Source: Hyaloperonospora brassicae (taxonomy: Eukaryota; Oomycota; Peronosporomycetes; Peronosporales; Peronosporaceae). Taken from it: a stretch of 64,000 bases of DNA. The notes under the pieces are model-generated. The model made no database searches, was not told the origin of the DNA, and worked only from the letters and a program-made list of their open reading frames with translations. The stretch covers positions 62,001 to 126,000 of the forward strand of contig CANTFL010000484.1 in assembly GCA_947650285.1 (NCBI GenBank), in the 5' to 3' direction. Within the stretch, counting starts at the first letter, position 1, and each line of letters starts with the position of its first letter. Positions 50,621 to 62,234 of the stretch are shown here, piece after piece. The position numbers and the translations under genes were made by a program.

Positions 50621-50627
50621 ATTTTTT
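50584..50627 (-). promoter_or_regulatory. Putative -1 ribosomal frameshift signal, gag to pol (element 2)
   Basis: On the minus strand A AAA AAT (50627-50621) lies in the gag frame. After a 5-nt spacer a stem forms from 50615-50601 with 50597-50584: 14 pairs including two G-U, one bulged G at 50606, loop GAG. The gag stop TAG (50611-50609) is in the 5' arm. A -1 slip enters the pol frame, which is open from there through the protease. The stem core AGTAGG, GCG and CGCCCTACT is shared with element 1. Confidence 0.78.
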
Positions 50628-51760
50628 GATGGTCCGTCTCGCTGTTGCGGCTTCGCAACAGCGCTGGACCCACGCCCATTGCCCTTTCTGGCAAATGGTC
50701 GTCCATTTCGCTCAGTACTGTTTGGTACTGGGTGTGGAGCACTACACTCGTATGCGTAGTGCCCTAACTTCTGGCAGCGATTGCACCTCTGCAATCTCTT
50801 GTTGTTTGAAGGGCAAGGTCTCTCGCTCTCAACATAGTAGAGTTTTATTGGTTCTGGACCTCCGATCTCTTGTCGTATCGGTGGACGGTAAGAGTTTGAG
50901 CTAGCATGAGCCCGTCTCATGCTGAAGTCTTCCTGTTCCGCAGCTGATATCGCTTCTTCAAGCGTATTCAGCTGAAGGCGGAACAGGTTGCTCCTGACGG
51001 GCCCTTCTGCGAGCCCTTGCATGAACACCGTAATCAACGTGTGTTCATGAACTGGGTTGGCAGTTATACTACTCGCGAGGAGTCGTATATGTTGGGCGTA
51101 AGCGTGCACATTCACGCTTACCCTGCTTGAGTTTCAGGAGCTTAGAACGAGCGCTGAAATCAGCTCGTGGCGGCTCAAACGTTTGTCTGAGCCGGTACTT
51201 GAATTCATCTAGCTCCCTAAACACATTTGGGCGCTACTCTCGAGGCCCAGGGACCAAGTTTTGGCACGCCCTGCCAAGTGGGTCTGAGCAAATGTGAGTT
51301 TCATTTGCTCATCTTCGACGCGACGAGCCCTTAAGGCTCTGTCGAGTTCGACAAACCACAGTAACAGGGAGTCTTCCGGGACTCCACTGTACTTGGAAAT
51401 GTCAACTTTCATGACTTCTGGACGACGCGCATGTGCCGTCCCGCCCACAGCAGCATGGAATTGCTGCTGTCTCAACAGCTCCGTCTGTTGAGCACCGAGT
51501 TCTATCAACTGCTCGGCCTGTTGAGAGCCTTGCAGGTGAAGCAAGGCTACTTTCTCCCTTTCGGCGACCAGTTCATTTTGGATGAACTTGACTATAGCGG
51601 CATGTTGTTGGTCTCTGTCTAGAGACTCCAACATGGCGCTAATAGCGAACTCGCCTACGGTAGAACTCATTCGTTCTACCGCACCCCATTCGATGTCACT
51701 CAAATGGGTAAACCCTTCACGCGTGGCGTGAAAGGTCTCTTCATCATCCAACATGTTCAT
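50609..51760 (-). pseudogene. gag: Gag of element 2 (frameshifts)
   Basis: ATG 51760 begins a 183-codon frame to 51209 with an N-terminal glutamine-rich helix (AEQLIELGAQQTELLRQQQ) and the first half of a capsid domain (LLLWFVELDRALRARR, FAQTHLAGRAKTWSL). The frame changes near 51235 and again near 51120. The second frame, 51115-50609, holds the rest of capsid (HTLITVFMQGLAEGPVRSNL) and a complete CCHC knuckle CNRCQKLGHYAYEC, followed by a basic Gly/Arg tail. Domain order is as in element 1. Confidence 0.88.
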
Positions 51761-51785
51761 GTTGGATGTTGTGGTCCTTGGAAGG

Positions 51786-51802
51786 ACTACAAAGTGCTAC
51801 CA
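51786..51802 (-). promoter_or_regulatory. Primer-binding site of element 2
   Basis: On the minus strand TGGTAGCACTTTGTAGT begins two bases after the 5' LTR. It matches the element 1 site except for one extra T. Confidence 0.75.
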
Positions 51803-51804
51803 GG

Positions 51805-52027
51805 TGTAACGGGTCACACCCTTGCGTGAACTTAACGCAAGGGTTTTGGTGCCCCGACAGACGTACACGAGGCGAACGAGGAAGCGTAGACAGTGATTAA
51901 AGACTTAAATATATTGATGCAACAGTTCTACTTTTCCCTTTTCTACGCTTCTTCGTTTGCCTCTAGTACGTCTGTCGGGGCACCAAAACCCTTGTTTTAA
52001 GTTCACGCAAGGGTGTGCCCCGTTACA
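51805..52027 (-). repeat. Abnormal, palindromic 5' LTR of element 2
   Basis: The 223 bp consist of two 86-bp inverted arms (51805-51890 and 51942-52027, several mismatches) around a 51-bp centre. The left arm, read plus, matches the first ~86 bp of the LTR at 44212. The centre (51891-51941) matches the adjoining part of that LTR only in inverted orientation. Most of the region that should hold U3, present at 44300-44604, is absent. Ends are still TG and CA and abut both the primer site and the target duplication. Confidence 0.85.
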
Positions 52028-52032
52028 GATAA
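52028..52032. repeat. Target-site duplication, right copy (element 2)
   Basis: GATAA follows the right end of element 2 directly. Confidence 0.85.
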
Positions 52033-54300
52033 CAAAAAAAACAATTTGATTCGCAAGTGTTATGTACCTACCAAGCATGCTGGAATATTTCCGCCCATTT
52101 TCAAGCAGACACTAGGCTAGAACGCTAGCCGGGATGGAATCTGGCACAAGCTGAGCATTGTGTCCTTTGCATTTATGCATACGTCGAAAAGAAGAAGGAA
52201 TCTCATTTCGTTAACGACCATATTACACCAATTTTTAAAAATACAAAAATTTCTCAGTTTTTTTTGATTTCAAGCATGGAACGAGCTGATGAGTACGCCA
52301 GATTGTCCAAAAGGATGTAGTACGATCTTGCGCCGGGCGTATTGCGCGAGTACTGTAAGTAACACACACAAGGAAAGTGGTTGAAGCAGCCAAAAGCAAT
52401 TGTCAATATCAATAAGGAGAAGGTGTCTATGCTATATTACTCGAGCGCTAAACTTTTGACCATCGACACAATCTTTGCGAGTTATATAACTTGTATAATC
52501 GACAAAAGTAAGACTCAAATATGTATGGGTTAATGTGAGCACGTGTATGACAAGTTGACGGATTCAGATCAAGATCACATCCAACGGATCCTTAGTATAA
52601 TAATTCGAAGTATGGGTCGGAGATCAAGTCGGTCAAGATGCAATACTGGGCATGGATTTCATGGTACCGACAGAGATCCTTTTGCATCTGGCAGACGAAA
52701 CTCTATGTCTGTCAAATTAAGTTAGTATAAGTTTGGCGGTTAAAGACCGCCGTAAAGATCCATCTTCAAGCGATCAATGTTAAGGATCGGCGTTTAGTTA
52801 TATATGTTGGAGGATCAACGAAGGTGAGGATAGGTGTTAATTCTCTAAAAGAAAACTCTGGCTACAAAGGGACAATTAATGGGTGCCAACGATAACCAAC
52901 GGGCCCGTTATATCGAAGTACTGACAGCTCACCAATATCGGCGATCACGAATTGATCTAAGGTTTTTTCACCACTGGGCTTAACGTTAATGAACTACATA
53001 GTGCTGTGATCTACCGGTCATGTTTCGGTGGGTTCACGCCGATACCATAAGCGACAACCTTTTGACTTACAAAACGAACATCGGTCGGATATATGAATAG
53101 ATTTAAGGATGCGCAGGACCTCAAGTGGATCATTCGATCAACAAGATTCACACAAAGATCATGACTAGACCAAGCAATCGATAGAATATCAAGGAAATTG
53201 ATGAATTATATCGAGAACGGTTGCCGTCATCGTCACCGGTCGAGCCATAAAAAATAGTAGATTCACATGATTGAAGACGACGACTCAGTGCGATATCGAT
53301 CAGATATGCTGTTTAAACAGCATCAAGAGACGATCAAGGTCGGTGAAGTGGTCGGTGAGGAAGCTATTTCCCGTATTATAACGTTCAGCTATCCGTCTGA
53401 CGTGATGCGGACTCTAGATGGGACGTTACATAGACGAGAGGGGCATCCGGCAAAGACGACGACTCACGGATCCGATCCGAGAGGGGATCAAGACGTGTCG
53501 TTGCTGACTACGTTCAGCGCAATGAAGATAACAAACAGTTACGAGCTGGTGCACAATCAAGCGGCTAGCTCGACGATCGAGGTGATTCAAACAGTGATCG
53601 ATTGTGGTAATTTCAATGAAAGCGAATTCAACCGAGATCATTATAGCCATTATCATGAAGACGAGATCAAGATGTGAGGGTTTGTAGGGCATGAACAGTC
53701 TAAGTACTGACCGAAGAGACTGGATCGGTGGTATATGTCAACGAAGTGTAGCAGGAAGAACGGACAAGTTTTTCCGTGAATTATCACAAAAGCATAGAAA
53801 CGTACGTGGAAGACGTAGATCGACACATGGCTGTGTTGCTCTTAGTAACTACGTCTACTGCCGAAGTCATTATAGATGATATCGAAGTTGTTGATACAGG
53901 AGTGCCTCTTTGGACGATAGAAATACTTACGACAACTAATTTAAAAGGAAAGTCGGTTGCTTATAGGTATAGGGAACGCATTACCGTCTGCAGAAAGTGG
54001 AGATGTGTGCAACATTGATGTAGGAGGAGCGAACCCGATCGCAAAATAAGTGAGACCAGTCGAAATATATTTCGTGAGGAATTATCAGATTTTATCTCAG
54101 GGTTGTTGTCAGCAAAGATCATTTCGTCGTCGGAGTCACCATTAGATCTGCCGGTAGTGATATTTAAAAGAAGGTTGATATACATATTCGATAATGTAGG
54201 TACTACCAACGTTTCATCAGCTAACGAACTTGGTGATGTAACTGTGGTAAAGTATGATCCAAGAGCAATAAACCTCGAGGTCGGCCCGGTGAAGTGAAAA
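52028..54300 (+). pseudogene. Decayed gag end and protease region of the old host element (relic B, 3' part)
   Basis: The reading begins in the frame left at 44211 (NNLIRKCYVPTKHAG near 52040). The next clear landmark is the retropepsin motif DAILGMDFMVP at 52637-52669, followed by HLADETLCLS; another is WVPTITNGPV near 52885 with YxQLTNIGDHE. Between landmarks there are many stops. A 136-codon frame at 53267-53677 and smaller ones after it belong to the acidic, charged linker expected between protease and RT in this family. Relic B RT was not found in this window. Confidence 0.6.
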
Positions 54301-54450
54301 TGAGTCACATTCAGGAAGGTGGGTGTCCGAAGGAATAGGGGCATCGAAAAAGGTTGAGACTTCATGTAGAGGGGCTCGCAGAACCATTGAAGGCGAAGTA
54401 CGTTGCCAAAGTACCGGTAAAGCGGTACAGACAGAAGCCGACCGCGGTAT

Positions 54451-54692
54451 CTCATTGGTAGACCCGGTCTACCACCTGTAGACCTGGGGCCTTCATGGGT
54501 AAAACCGGTCCCTCGTCGTTATATCTAAGCCTCTCACCGGTAGACCTGGTCTCTCCTCATTTAACTCGGCCCCTCGCGTGTATACCCGGTCCCTCATCGA
54601 TAGACCTGGGTATCTCTTTGGTATAACCTGTCCCTCCTCGGTAGAAATGGGTCCCGAATTAATAGACATGGGTCTCGAATTGGTAGTCATGG
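54451..54692 (-). repeat. 21-bp minisatellite, potentially encoding heptapeptides
   Basis: About eleven and a half imperfect units of 20-21 bases follow each other, with the plus-strand core CTCATCGGTAGACCCGGTCCC. Read on the minus strand the array stays open for 65 codons (54690-54493) and gives degenerate heptads such as RPGLPVRG and DRVYTRG. It sits just after the linker of the old protease relic, so it may be part of that element's plus-strand linker or a separate array. Confidence 0.65.
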
Positions 54693-55300
54693 TTTTTTGT
54701 CGCCCGGCTATTCCTGAAGAGTCTCATGAAGAGTAATTAAAACAGGCAAAGATAGAGTAGATAACTTTAAGGAATATGACTGTTAAATTACTTCTCAATT
54801 TGCGATATACGTGGCCCGTCGTCGTGCATAAAGAGATGACTTGCTAAGTTTGCAAGCCCGTTCCGAGAAAGGGATAACCCTTAGTCTCTTTCGTTGAAGA
54901 CAGTTGCGTGGCGAGATCAAGTGCAAGTAGGACCACAATAAGTATTTGGCCTGGGGATTTGCCGAGTAGCACCCATACCCCCTCTTCCATTGCAATCAGA
55001 AGCGGCCTTTTAGCCTGTCGGTTGTGGAGAGCGGTAAAGGCCAGGAGATTAACATCCCTGTGATCTCACGTAGGATCAGAAGTGACAAGCTAGTTCATGA
55101 AAATGGTGGTAAGCCCGCCCTCGACCAAGTCTATAGAGCGGTCATCTACCGACCCACCGAGTACATTATACTGAATACGGGACCAAGGTCGACCTCTATC
55201 CAGGCAACACATCGCTATGTACCGTCCAAGTTTACAGAAGAGTGCAACCCGCCAGCCGACGGGTACACAAGGTGAGGCAAGGTCAATACGCGACACCAGA
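54693..55300 (+). other. Tail of the old element region, one unidentified frame
   Basis: A frame at 55024-55275 reads 83 codons from ATG (ESGKGQEINIPVISRRIRS, KPALDQVYRAVIYRPTEY). Its composition is protein-like and GC content is higher than in the flanks, but no family is recognised. It may be the next piece of the old polyprotein or an unrelated relic. Confidence 0.3.
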
Positions 55301-58300
55301 GTACCCCCCCCAGTAAGTCGGCAGTCCGGCATAGTGAGTGTTTTGGGGGCCCATCAAGCAGTCTTGAGACCCGACCCACCAAAGTAATAAGCGTTATACG
55401 ATTTCGCCTACGTCAGATTTTAAGTGTAAAAACACAAATTACATCGTCTTGGCCCAGAGAGACAGTGATCCGGATTTGTCGGCCTACTATATCGAACGGA
55501 AGTCACGGCAATCGCGTTTTGATCCCGCTGAAAAAAATCCCTAATTTATCCTTAACCTATTATCAACGTCAATGGTATCTAAATATATTTTAGACGAACT
55601 TTTTACACGCATAAAACAGCCGATAAACAGATCTGGTGTAATTGGCGGCTTAAATAATAATCTACTAAAATACCAGGATTGGGCATTGCCTAATCGATGT
55701 AAAATTTTACCAATCTTCGGCGTAAACAATACCGTGATTCGTTCGTAAACAACCCGGGATTGTTTTTACCCAGTGTGGTTGCCTATTTAATCGATGATAA
55801 AGTGTCTCACAGGTAATCCATAATCATTTCTATCTTTGCTACATTATGGATTAATGAATAAATCACTATTTTCATAGGCTGCCGCTGTCTATTGTTCCGG
55901 GTATTGTATCGCCTTACTCATCATAAAAACACATTTTGATCATCTTGTTTATTCTTCCCGCTTAGTCTTACTCCATTCAAGTATCTTTTGAAAACTACTT
56001 GCACATTTTGAATCATTTTACAGAAACAGATGATCACCGTTATAAACTCATTTTTTATTCGTGCTATTTCATCGCTACGAATCGATTTCGTTCCGCCTGA
56101 TTTCGGTTGAAACTTTGTAACAAAGCAGCTCAGTCGAAATCTTCCTCGATGACCCACGTCGGGTCAATATGTCCCTTTAGATTGAGTAAATTTTTGTGTT
56201 CATGACTATAACGTGTCTATGTCAATTCAATGTGAGTAATCTATTATGTACAAGACTAAAACGTGTCCACTTCCCTATTATACGTCCAATATCCTTTCCA
56301 CGTCAGCTAATTACTATCAACATTTTCTTTTCTCACGGCTTCCGTAAGGGTTGCTTCATCAAAGTTCACACTAATTCAGGGAGATCCGGAAATTGCTTGA
56401 TCCGTTTGAAATGGAGACAATGAAAATCGGTAAAAAGTGGTAAGGTGTACCAGTGACTTTAAATTCTGAGTGATTTCCTTATATTAATGCCACACTAAAA
56501 AAATATTTGCGCATATAAGCTAAGTTCAACGCGTATCCATCTTTTTATGACGATCCAAATGTGACCAAAGTTGCAATTTACGCTTTGTTACATGCGAATT
56601 TAGATCACAATGATTCCGTTCAACTCGATCTTAATCACATCATGTATCGATCACCAACCGTAGTTCAATAAAGTTATTAAGCAGGCCGGATGAGGTCATG
56701 TTTTTGTATGCTTATTGTAGTGATCTTTAGGGGTCTAGCTTAAAATAGAACGTAAATCTTAATCTTAAACCATACGTTAGGTAAACACATTGTGCAATGC
56801 TGCACAGTTTTGATCGATTATTTTAATTGTTCTTATAAGTCATCTTAGTTTCAGTTACGACTGCAAAATTCATCATGAGCGCTTGGGAAATAGTTTACAT
56901 TCAATGATCTGCCATTTAAATTATCCTTACTTGATATACTTAAATAACACGCCTCTGTGTCCTGCAATCCTAATGAATGCACGAAAGTCGGACGTAAATT
57001 TCGGCACTCGGTTGTTTTGGCTCACCCTCTTAGCGTGAAATAATTAGAAAAACATTCTTTATAACTTATCGTAAGCTTCCATGTTCTCCAAGCGATCTTG
57101 TTGTAGTGATCACACATTTAAAATTGTTTCGATCAACAACATGAGTAGTACTCTTTCAGCGATTATCGCAAATAAGTTATGTGATTTATAGCTACAAAGC
57201 GTCCAGCAATATGTTGCCTACGAATTTCAGGAAGGTAAAGCATGTATTGCGGGTAACACTGCCCTCTTAACAGTCAACTAATCTCTCGAGTACAGATACA
57301 ATTCACACAGAGACAAGAACCATATCAGTAAACATTGCTCTGAATCATATCTTTTAATCTTTTGGTTACATCCTTTTAAAATGGAATAGTAATGACGCGT
57401 AATATCTTGTTACAACAACTCCACTACTTGCAATCAAACCGGTTATACAAGGTCCCCCATTTTCATAGCTGATTAGGGACAAACATGTAACCTTCATCCT
57501 GGTCTACTTCGTAGTCAAAAGCGTCAAGGGCACATAGTTAAGCGTCTTGAACCTCATTTGGCCACATTCGAGATGAGATTCGCGTCAAAGTCTGCTATTT
57601 ATCTTATTTCTCCGATTGTGTTATGCGCTATATCCGAATTTGTTTAAAGATATTTATTTGCAGGACCTCGGTCCGGCGACCTGATATTAGGACCGACATT
57701 GTGATCTCGTTCATCTGCATCACGGTATCGAATTGGGTAGCATGAAAAAAAATTACTCAGCTAATTGATCGTAGACCTTTTTTTGCGATCTTATAGGTGA
57801 ACTTTTAGCTGCTCTCTTACTCCAAAAATGTTAAAATGCTAAACCAAGGGGTTCTACGTCTATGTTTAAATCATATGTACGAGCACATGAGTCAACCTTT
57901 TTCGAATCTTTTATATTCCTCGATAAATAGTAAATTCAATACGAGCGCCTTGCGAGAAAAGCAAGAAGCCCGATTTGCAGCATTTATGATCTCCGATGCT
58001 TCTACAGGATCAAATTTAGTTAAAGCCGACAATAAAGATCCACTCTTACTTCTGATCGACGTGAAAATAGAGATACTTGACAGCACTAGATGATGTGCTT
58101 TGTGCACTGTTCAACCTGCCGCGTATCCGGCTGCGCCAGATTCGGCCGTCCCCTCCGGAAAGATTCATATATTCGCACGATATGTTCTACTCTCCCTTTT
58201 TTATAGTTAACTTTTTCGAAATCTGGCTGCCAGAAGTATTTATGCACTTTGGACGTAGGTTGTGAAGTAATTAGGGTCTATCTTAGTTGTTACCGGGGAT

Positions 58301-59599
58301 CAATTGCAATAAGCAATTCGTCTATTTCTCTGAAAGGGCTATATGGCGCGGCTAATGGACAAATTACGTAGTCTATTTTCCCTTTTCGAATTGGCTGATC
58401 TTAAGCGTTTATAACACGGTAGTAGCACCCTAATCACTCACCTTCCGATAAGACTAGATTATTGTATCAGCCATACATGCGTTTATCGGTGTAAATAAAA
58501 TTCTTTTCGCGAAGACTACGAAGTATTTCAATTATGAAAGATGTAACGAAGGACTTAACCTTCTTAATATTCAAACAACCATTACCACCTTTTCATTCGA
58601 CTCAAACGTGTGATCAAAAATAAAATGGAAGATAAATAATACTATCGCTTCCAGTAGAGGTTCCGGTATAGCGAATGGAATGGCTCAGACTACAACCACG
58701 TGCGTCCAACAAAGAACGAATTTACTAACACGAGCATTCCATCCACCTAGGTATTTACCAACGTAAACTCAATCATACTTTTATACCTAAACTCCTTTAG
58801 CTATCCCCAGATATGGAGACATATCGCAATCGCCTTTTTCCTCAAGACCTAGACGCTAATCACCGAATTATCAATCAAGGCGATCTCAGTCACTTCTGAC
58901 ATTTTGATAAGGCATCTGTGCATCGCTATAAAGGAGTATTGTATAAAAACTAGCTATTTACAACAGCTAGGTTCATCTCAAGGAACCTAGAACCCTGCAA
59001 CTCGCAATGCACGGGTTGAAGAATACGAAGTATTTAAAAATATCTGGAAAAAAAGCTACCGAAAATAATGCGTCGCACAAATGTCGGTCAGTACGAAATT
59101 TCATTAATTAATACCTATTCGTCGGGTGAGCTTTGCGTCCAGACAAAGACGCTTGACGAACGAAATATTATACCTTAAGGCTTCCAAAAACAATTTAATA
59201 CAGGATGATGAACAACATATTCGATCACACGCGTCCAACAACTGGTCTAATTATTTAATATAGGCCTTTGATGAGCGAGATTTCAGCTCCCATCGACATT
59301 GGACCTTCCAAACTACACCGATAATTGTTGGTTAATATTCGTTTAAGATCTCGGAAATACATCGATCGGCTATAGCAAATCAGTAGCGATCATATATTCT
59401 ATCTCAGAGATATTTGTGAATATTAGAACAAGTGCGAAGGCGAGATACCGCTTTTGTAATTGTAATCTCTTTGTAAAATATTTCACTGAAGGCCCACTCG
59501 TCATATCAAACTAAGAGCTTTGCATTTCTCAATCGATTTGTCTAGGCACTTTGCCGATAAATACTATAGATACACCATTATCCTTGATGATTGACTTAC
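55301..59599. other. AT-rich stretch, no gene seen
   Basis: Frames are short and mutually overlapping. The pair at 57836-58107 is open on both strands with neither side showing motifs. No repeat ends or RNA genes were recognised. Confidence 0.55.
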
Positions 59600-61700
59600 C
59601 CTTCACGATATCAACGGTTCACAGGCCCAATAGGCGCCCGTGCTTCCTGGAATATTTTCCACTTTGAATTGCTTGTCAGGACTATGAGGGGACGGGTACC
59701 AACCTGGTATATCTGAATTTGTAGTATCCGCAGCAAGGCCAAAACTTCTTTTCCCCAGTAATGTGTTTTTATTTATTATCCGTAACGGTCTGGCTCAAAA
59801 TGATACCGGCATGAGTAGGCCCTCACGATCCTATACTATGGGCGTCGAGATAGCACAATCACTCGCAGGGACGATGATCACGAATAGTATGGCAAATTTG
59901 GAATAGGTGCTGTATCAATTTCAATTTGAGCATGGCAAAATATTTCTGCAATTAAGACTTTGAATTCTGTCCTATCCTCCTTGTAGTTGCACCATCGCTT
60001 TTCTCTATCTTACACCGCCCTGCATGAAAGTCCAACTCTCCCAATTAATTAAAATTGACGCCGAATTGAGCACATTACCTAATAAACCTATTACATTTGT
60101 AAACAATTTCAAGAAGCAATTGCATGGTCATAAGTATTGTCAGCAAGAGTAGATAAGTCCAAGATTGAAGGTCCTTCAGGTCGGCCGTTAGCCCCCTTTA
60201 AGATGACCGACTTCCGAGGAAGTTGTCGTACCAATACGCTCACGAGCCCTTGACTACGCTGACTAGCAAATCCTATTCGTCGCACACATCTATCAGCTAC
60301 CTTCTAATATAACATATCCCATACTTCGACTGGAATGAACATATCATCAATATGTATATGACCGTCGGTCCAATATCGAGTGACCCAACTGTACATCTTG
60401 TTTCCCGTCGCAATAGGCATTTGTATGGTCTGGTCAGCACTCTAATAAATTTATAAAAACTTATATAAAGCGTTACTCAATCGTCGCTGGTATATCTAAG
60501 ACGCATAATTAAGCCGGAGTGACATCCGGAGCCATTTATACAGCTTAGAAGATGGACGAAAGCAGAGATCAGTCTTACCCTCTCGGTCACACTGACGACC
60601 TAAAAACTGCTCGCCATGTCAAAAGAAATGTATCCCAATGAACCATACGGATCCTTTAATTACTCATTAATCAGAGTCATAAAGTCGATCCTGAGTTGGG
60701 CCAAGACATTCACCAATCGGTAGTCGACACACTCTGATTTATACGCCATTTCTCTTCACAATAATCACAATTGAACTAGCCTATAGAGATTTAGAGGGTA
60801 CGAATACATCTTGCAGATGTCAAACCCTTGAATAAGTCGTCCATCTACTCTATTATTTGAGGGGCCCCGTTTCGTGTGCGTTGCGTAATTAACTTTGCAT
60901 TTCCCACATTAATATTGCATATACTACTCGGATGGCGGGTGGTAAGGCTTCATTTTCCTATCAGTAGATACCGTTTATTCATATAATGTGTCGCAGTCGT
61001 ACCTCCTCTTCGAAAAAATTTCGATCTGGTTCTGTAATCTGTAACAACTACAACCCAATAGTTTTAAGTGAGGTGTTTACCTTCGGTATGGTATCCTATC
61101 CCAAATTTGTTTTAAGGTTTGTAGGTTTCCGCTCTCAAAATAACATACTTGGCCATCTTTATGTGCTGATCCACCCATCTTGGGACCCTCCCCAGTGTCT
61201 GTGGCTTTAACAGGTGGTTTATCTTCGATTGTGTTTGTTCTTAAGCGGTCTTCATCCGCAGATAAACCTCTTCTTTACAAGATCGCTGTATTTCTCGGGC
61301 ATCTGTCGGTGTGACATATACATTATTGGGGATCAATGCCTTTGGACCCTGCAAACTGCACGACGGGTCTTATACGGTTCTTTATTTCTTAAAGGCCTCT
61401 CGTACTCTTTCATTAGGTTTGCCTGAGGGTCGATCGGATCAGTGGTGCCTTAGTACGTTCATTTATCCATTCAGCGTATGTTCAAGGTTCCACTGAAACA
61501 AAACCTTGCGCTCTTGGAATTTTGTATTTGGTCCAACAACCTAAACTTGTATTATCGTGGAGTATTATAGTAATGGAGCTTACGTTTGCTACCTTCAACA
61601 ATTGTCGACGTCCCACCCCCGCGTCATATTCATGACCTACCGTTCTTCTCGTGTGACCCACGGTTTATATAGTAAAGATCGACTTCCCCGGAATATCTCT
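59600..61700 (-). pseudogene. Decayed pol (pre-RT linker and RT) of an old Ty3/gypsy element, relic C
   Basis: On the minus strand, in order: NLMKEYERPLRNKEPYKTRR and AVCRVQRH (about 61425-61335), YRLVNVLAQLRIDFM (about 60725), LGYISFDMASSF (about 60620), ERVRLISAF (about 60575) and IDDMFIPVEVWD (IDDM at 60351-60340). This is the RT motif order, with about 127 codons between RLVN and the xIDD box as expected. From memory it resembles a Phytophthora gypsy polyprotein. Frequent stops and frame changes show strong decay. RNase H may lie at 59650-60000 but is too eroded to be sure. Orientation is opposite to relics A and B. Confidence 0.6.
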
Positions 61701-62234
61701 ACATACCCACTAGCACGAATACGTTCTTACTAGACTAACTTTACGTCTGATACTCAGTTATCATCAACATTCCTTCTTCCAGATTGTTGCGCGCGAACGT
61801 CATAGGGAAGACAAAGAATTCGTATCACCATGCCTTACCGAATTCAGCAGAGAACAAGAAATTAATGCCCGAGATCACGTCTTAGCACACCATCGAGCCT
61901 AAGAATAACGTAAAACGATGTGCACTACATTCTAGTGCTGAGTGATCTTGATACGAGTACGCCTTGCCGTAGTATACAAGGGTTCATCAATACCAGCGCA
62001 ATCTTGGCATTTTATTTCGTCAATCTGAGAGCCTGCCTAAGGAGAATAGCTAAATGTTGGATTTATATTCCGGCACCCCTATTATTCGAAAACATTTACG
62101 CGATCACCGCTGATCTTCCCAGAGATATTGGATTGTGTAAACTTTTATTAGGGGCATAGTATTTTTTAGGGAAAAGCTAAATTCACACTTCTTTTGCTTA
62201 GATTCACATCCTTCCTTCAAAATATTATATATAC
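61701..62234. other. No supported gene
   Basis: A 79-codon plus-strand frame (61920-62159) has no motif. It may include further remains of relic C upstream of the recognised part. Confidence 0.5.

Larger units (their letters stand above)
44212..52027 (-). mobile_element. Element 2: Ty3/gypsy LTR retrotransposon, nested and minus strand
   Basis: Genes run right to left: primer site, gag, protease, RT, RNase H, integrase, then a plus-strand (antisense) ORF, polypurine tract and 3' LTR. A GATAA duplication flanks it, and the broken gag-to-protease frame of the older host element continues across it. The left LTR (393 bp) and right LTR (223 bp) differ in length and arrangement, which is abnormal for a single insertion. 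Gag and pol contain several stops and frameshifts, but the RT catalytic box and the integrase DDE residues are intact. Confidence 0.93.

Noticed and set aside
44212..52027. Element 2 as a DNA transposon with terminal inverted repeats
   Set aside because: Its ends do form inverted repeats, but it encodes gag, protease, RT, RNase H and integrase, has a primer site and polypurine tract, and a 5-bp target duplication. The inverted ends come from the rearranged 5' LTR.
57836..58107. Overlapping 85- and 71-codon frames on both strands
   Set aside because: Neither strand shows a motif or start context; likely chance.
60986..61496. Plus-strand frames of 60-75 codons as genes
   Set aside because: They lie opposite the minus-strand pol relic and have no motifs of their own.
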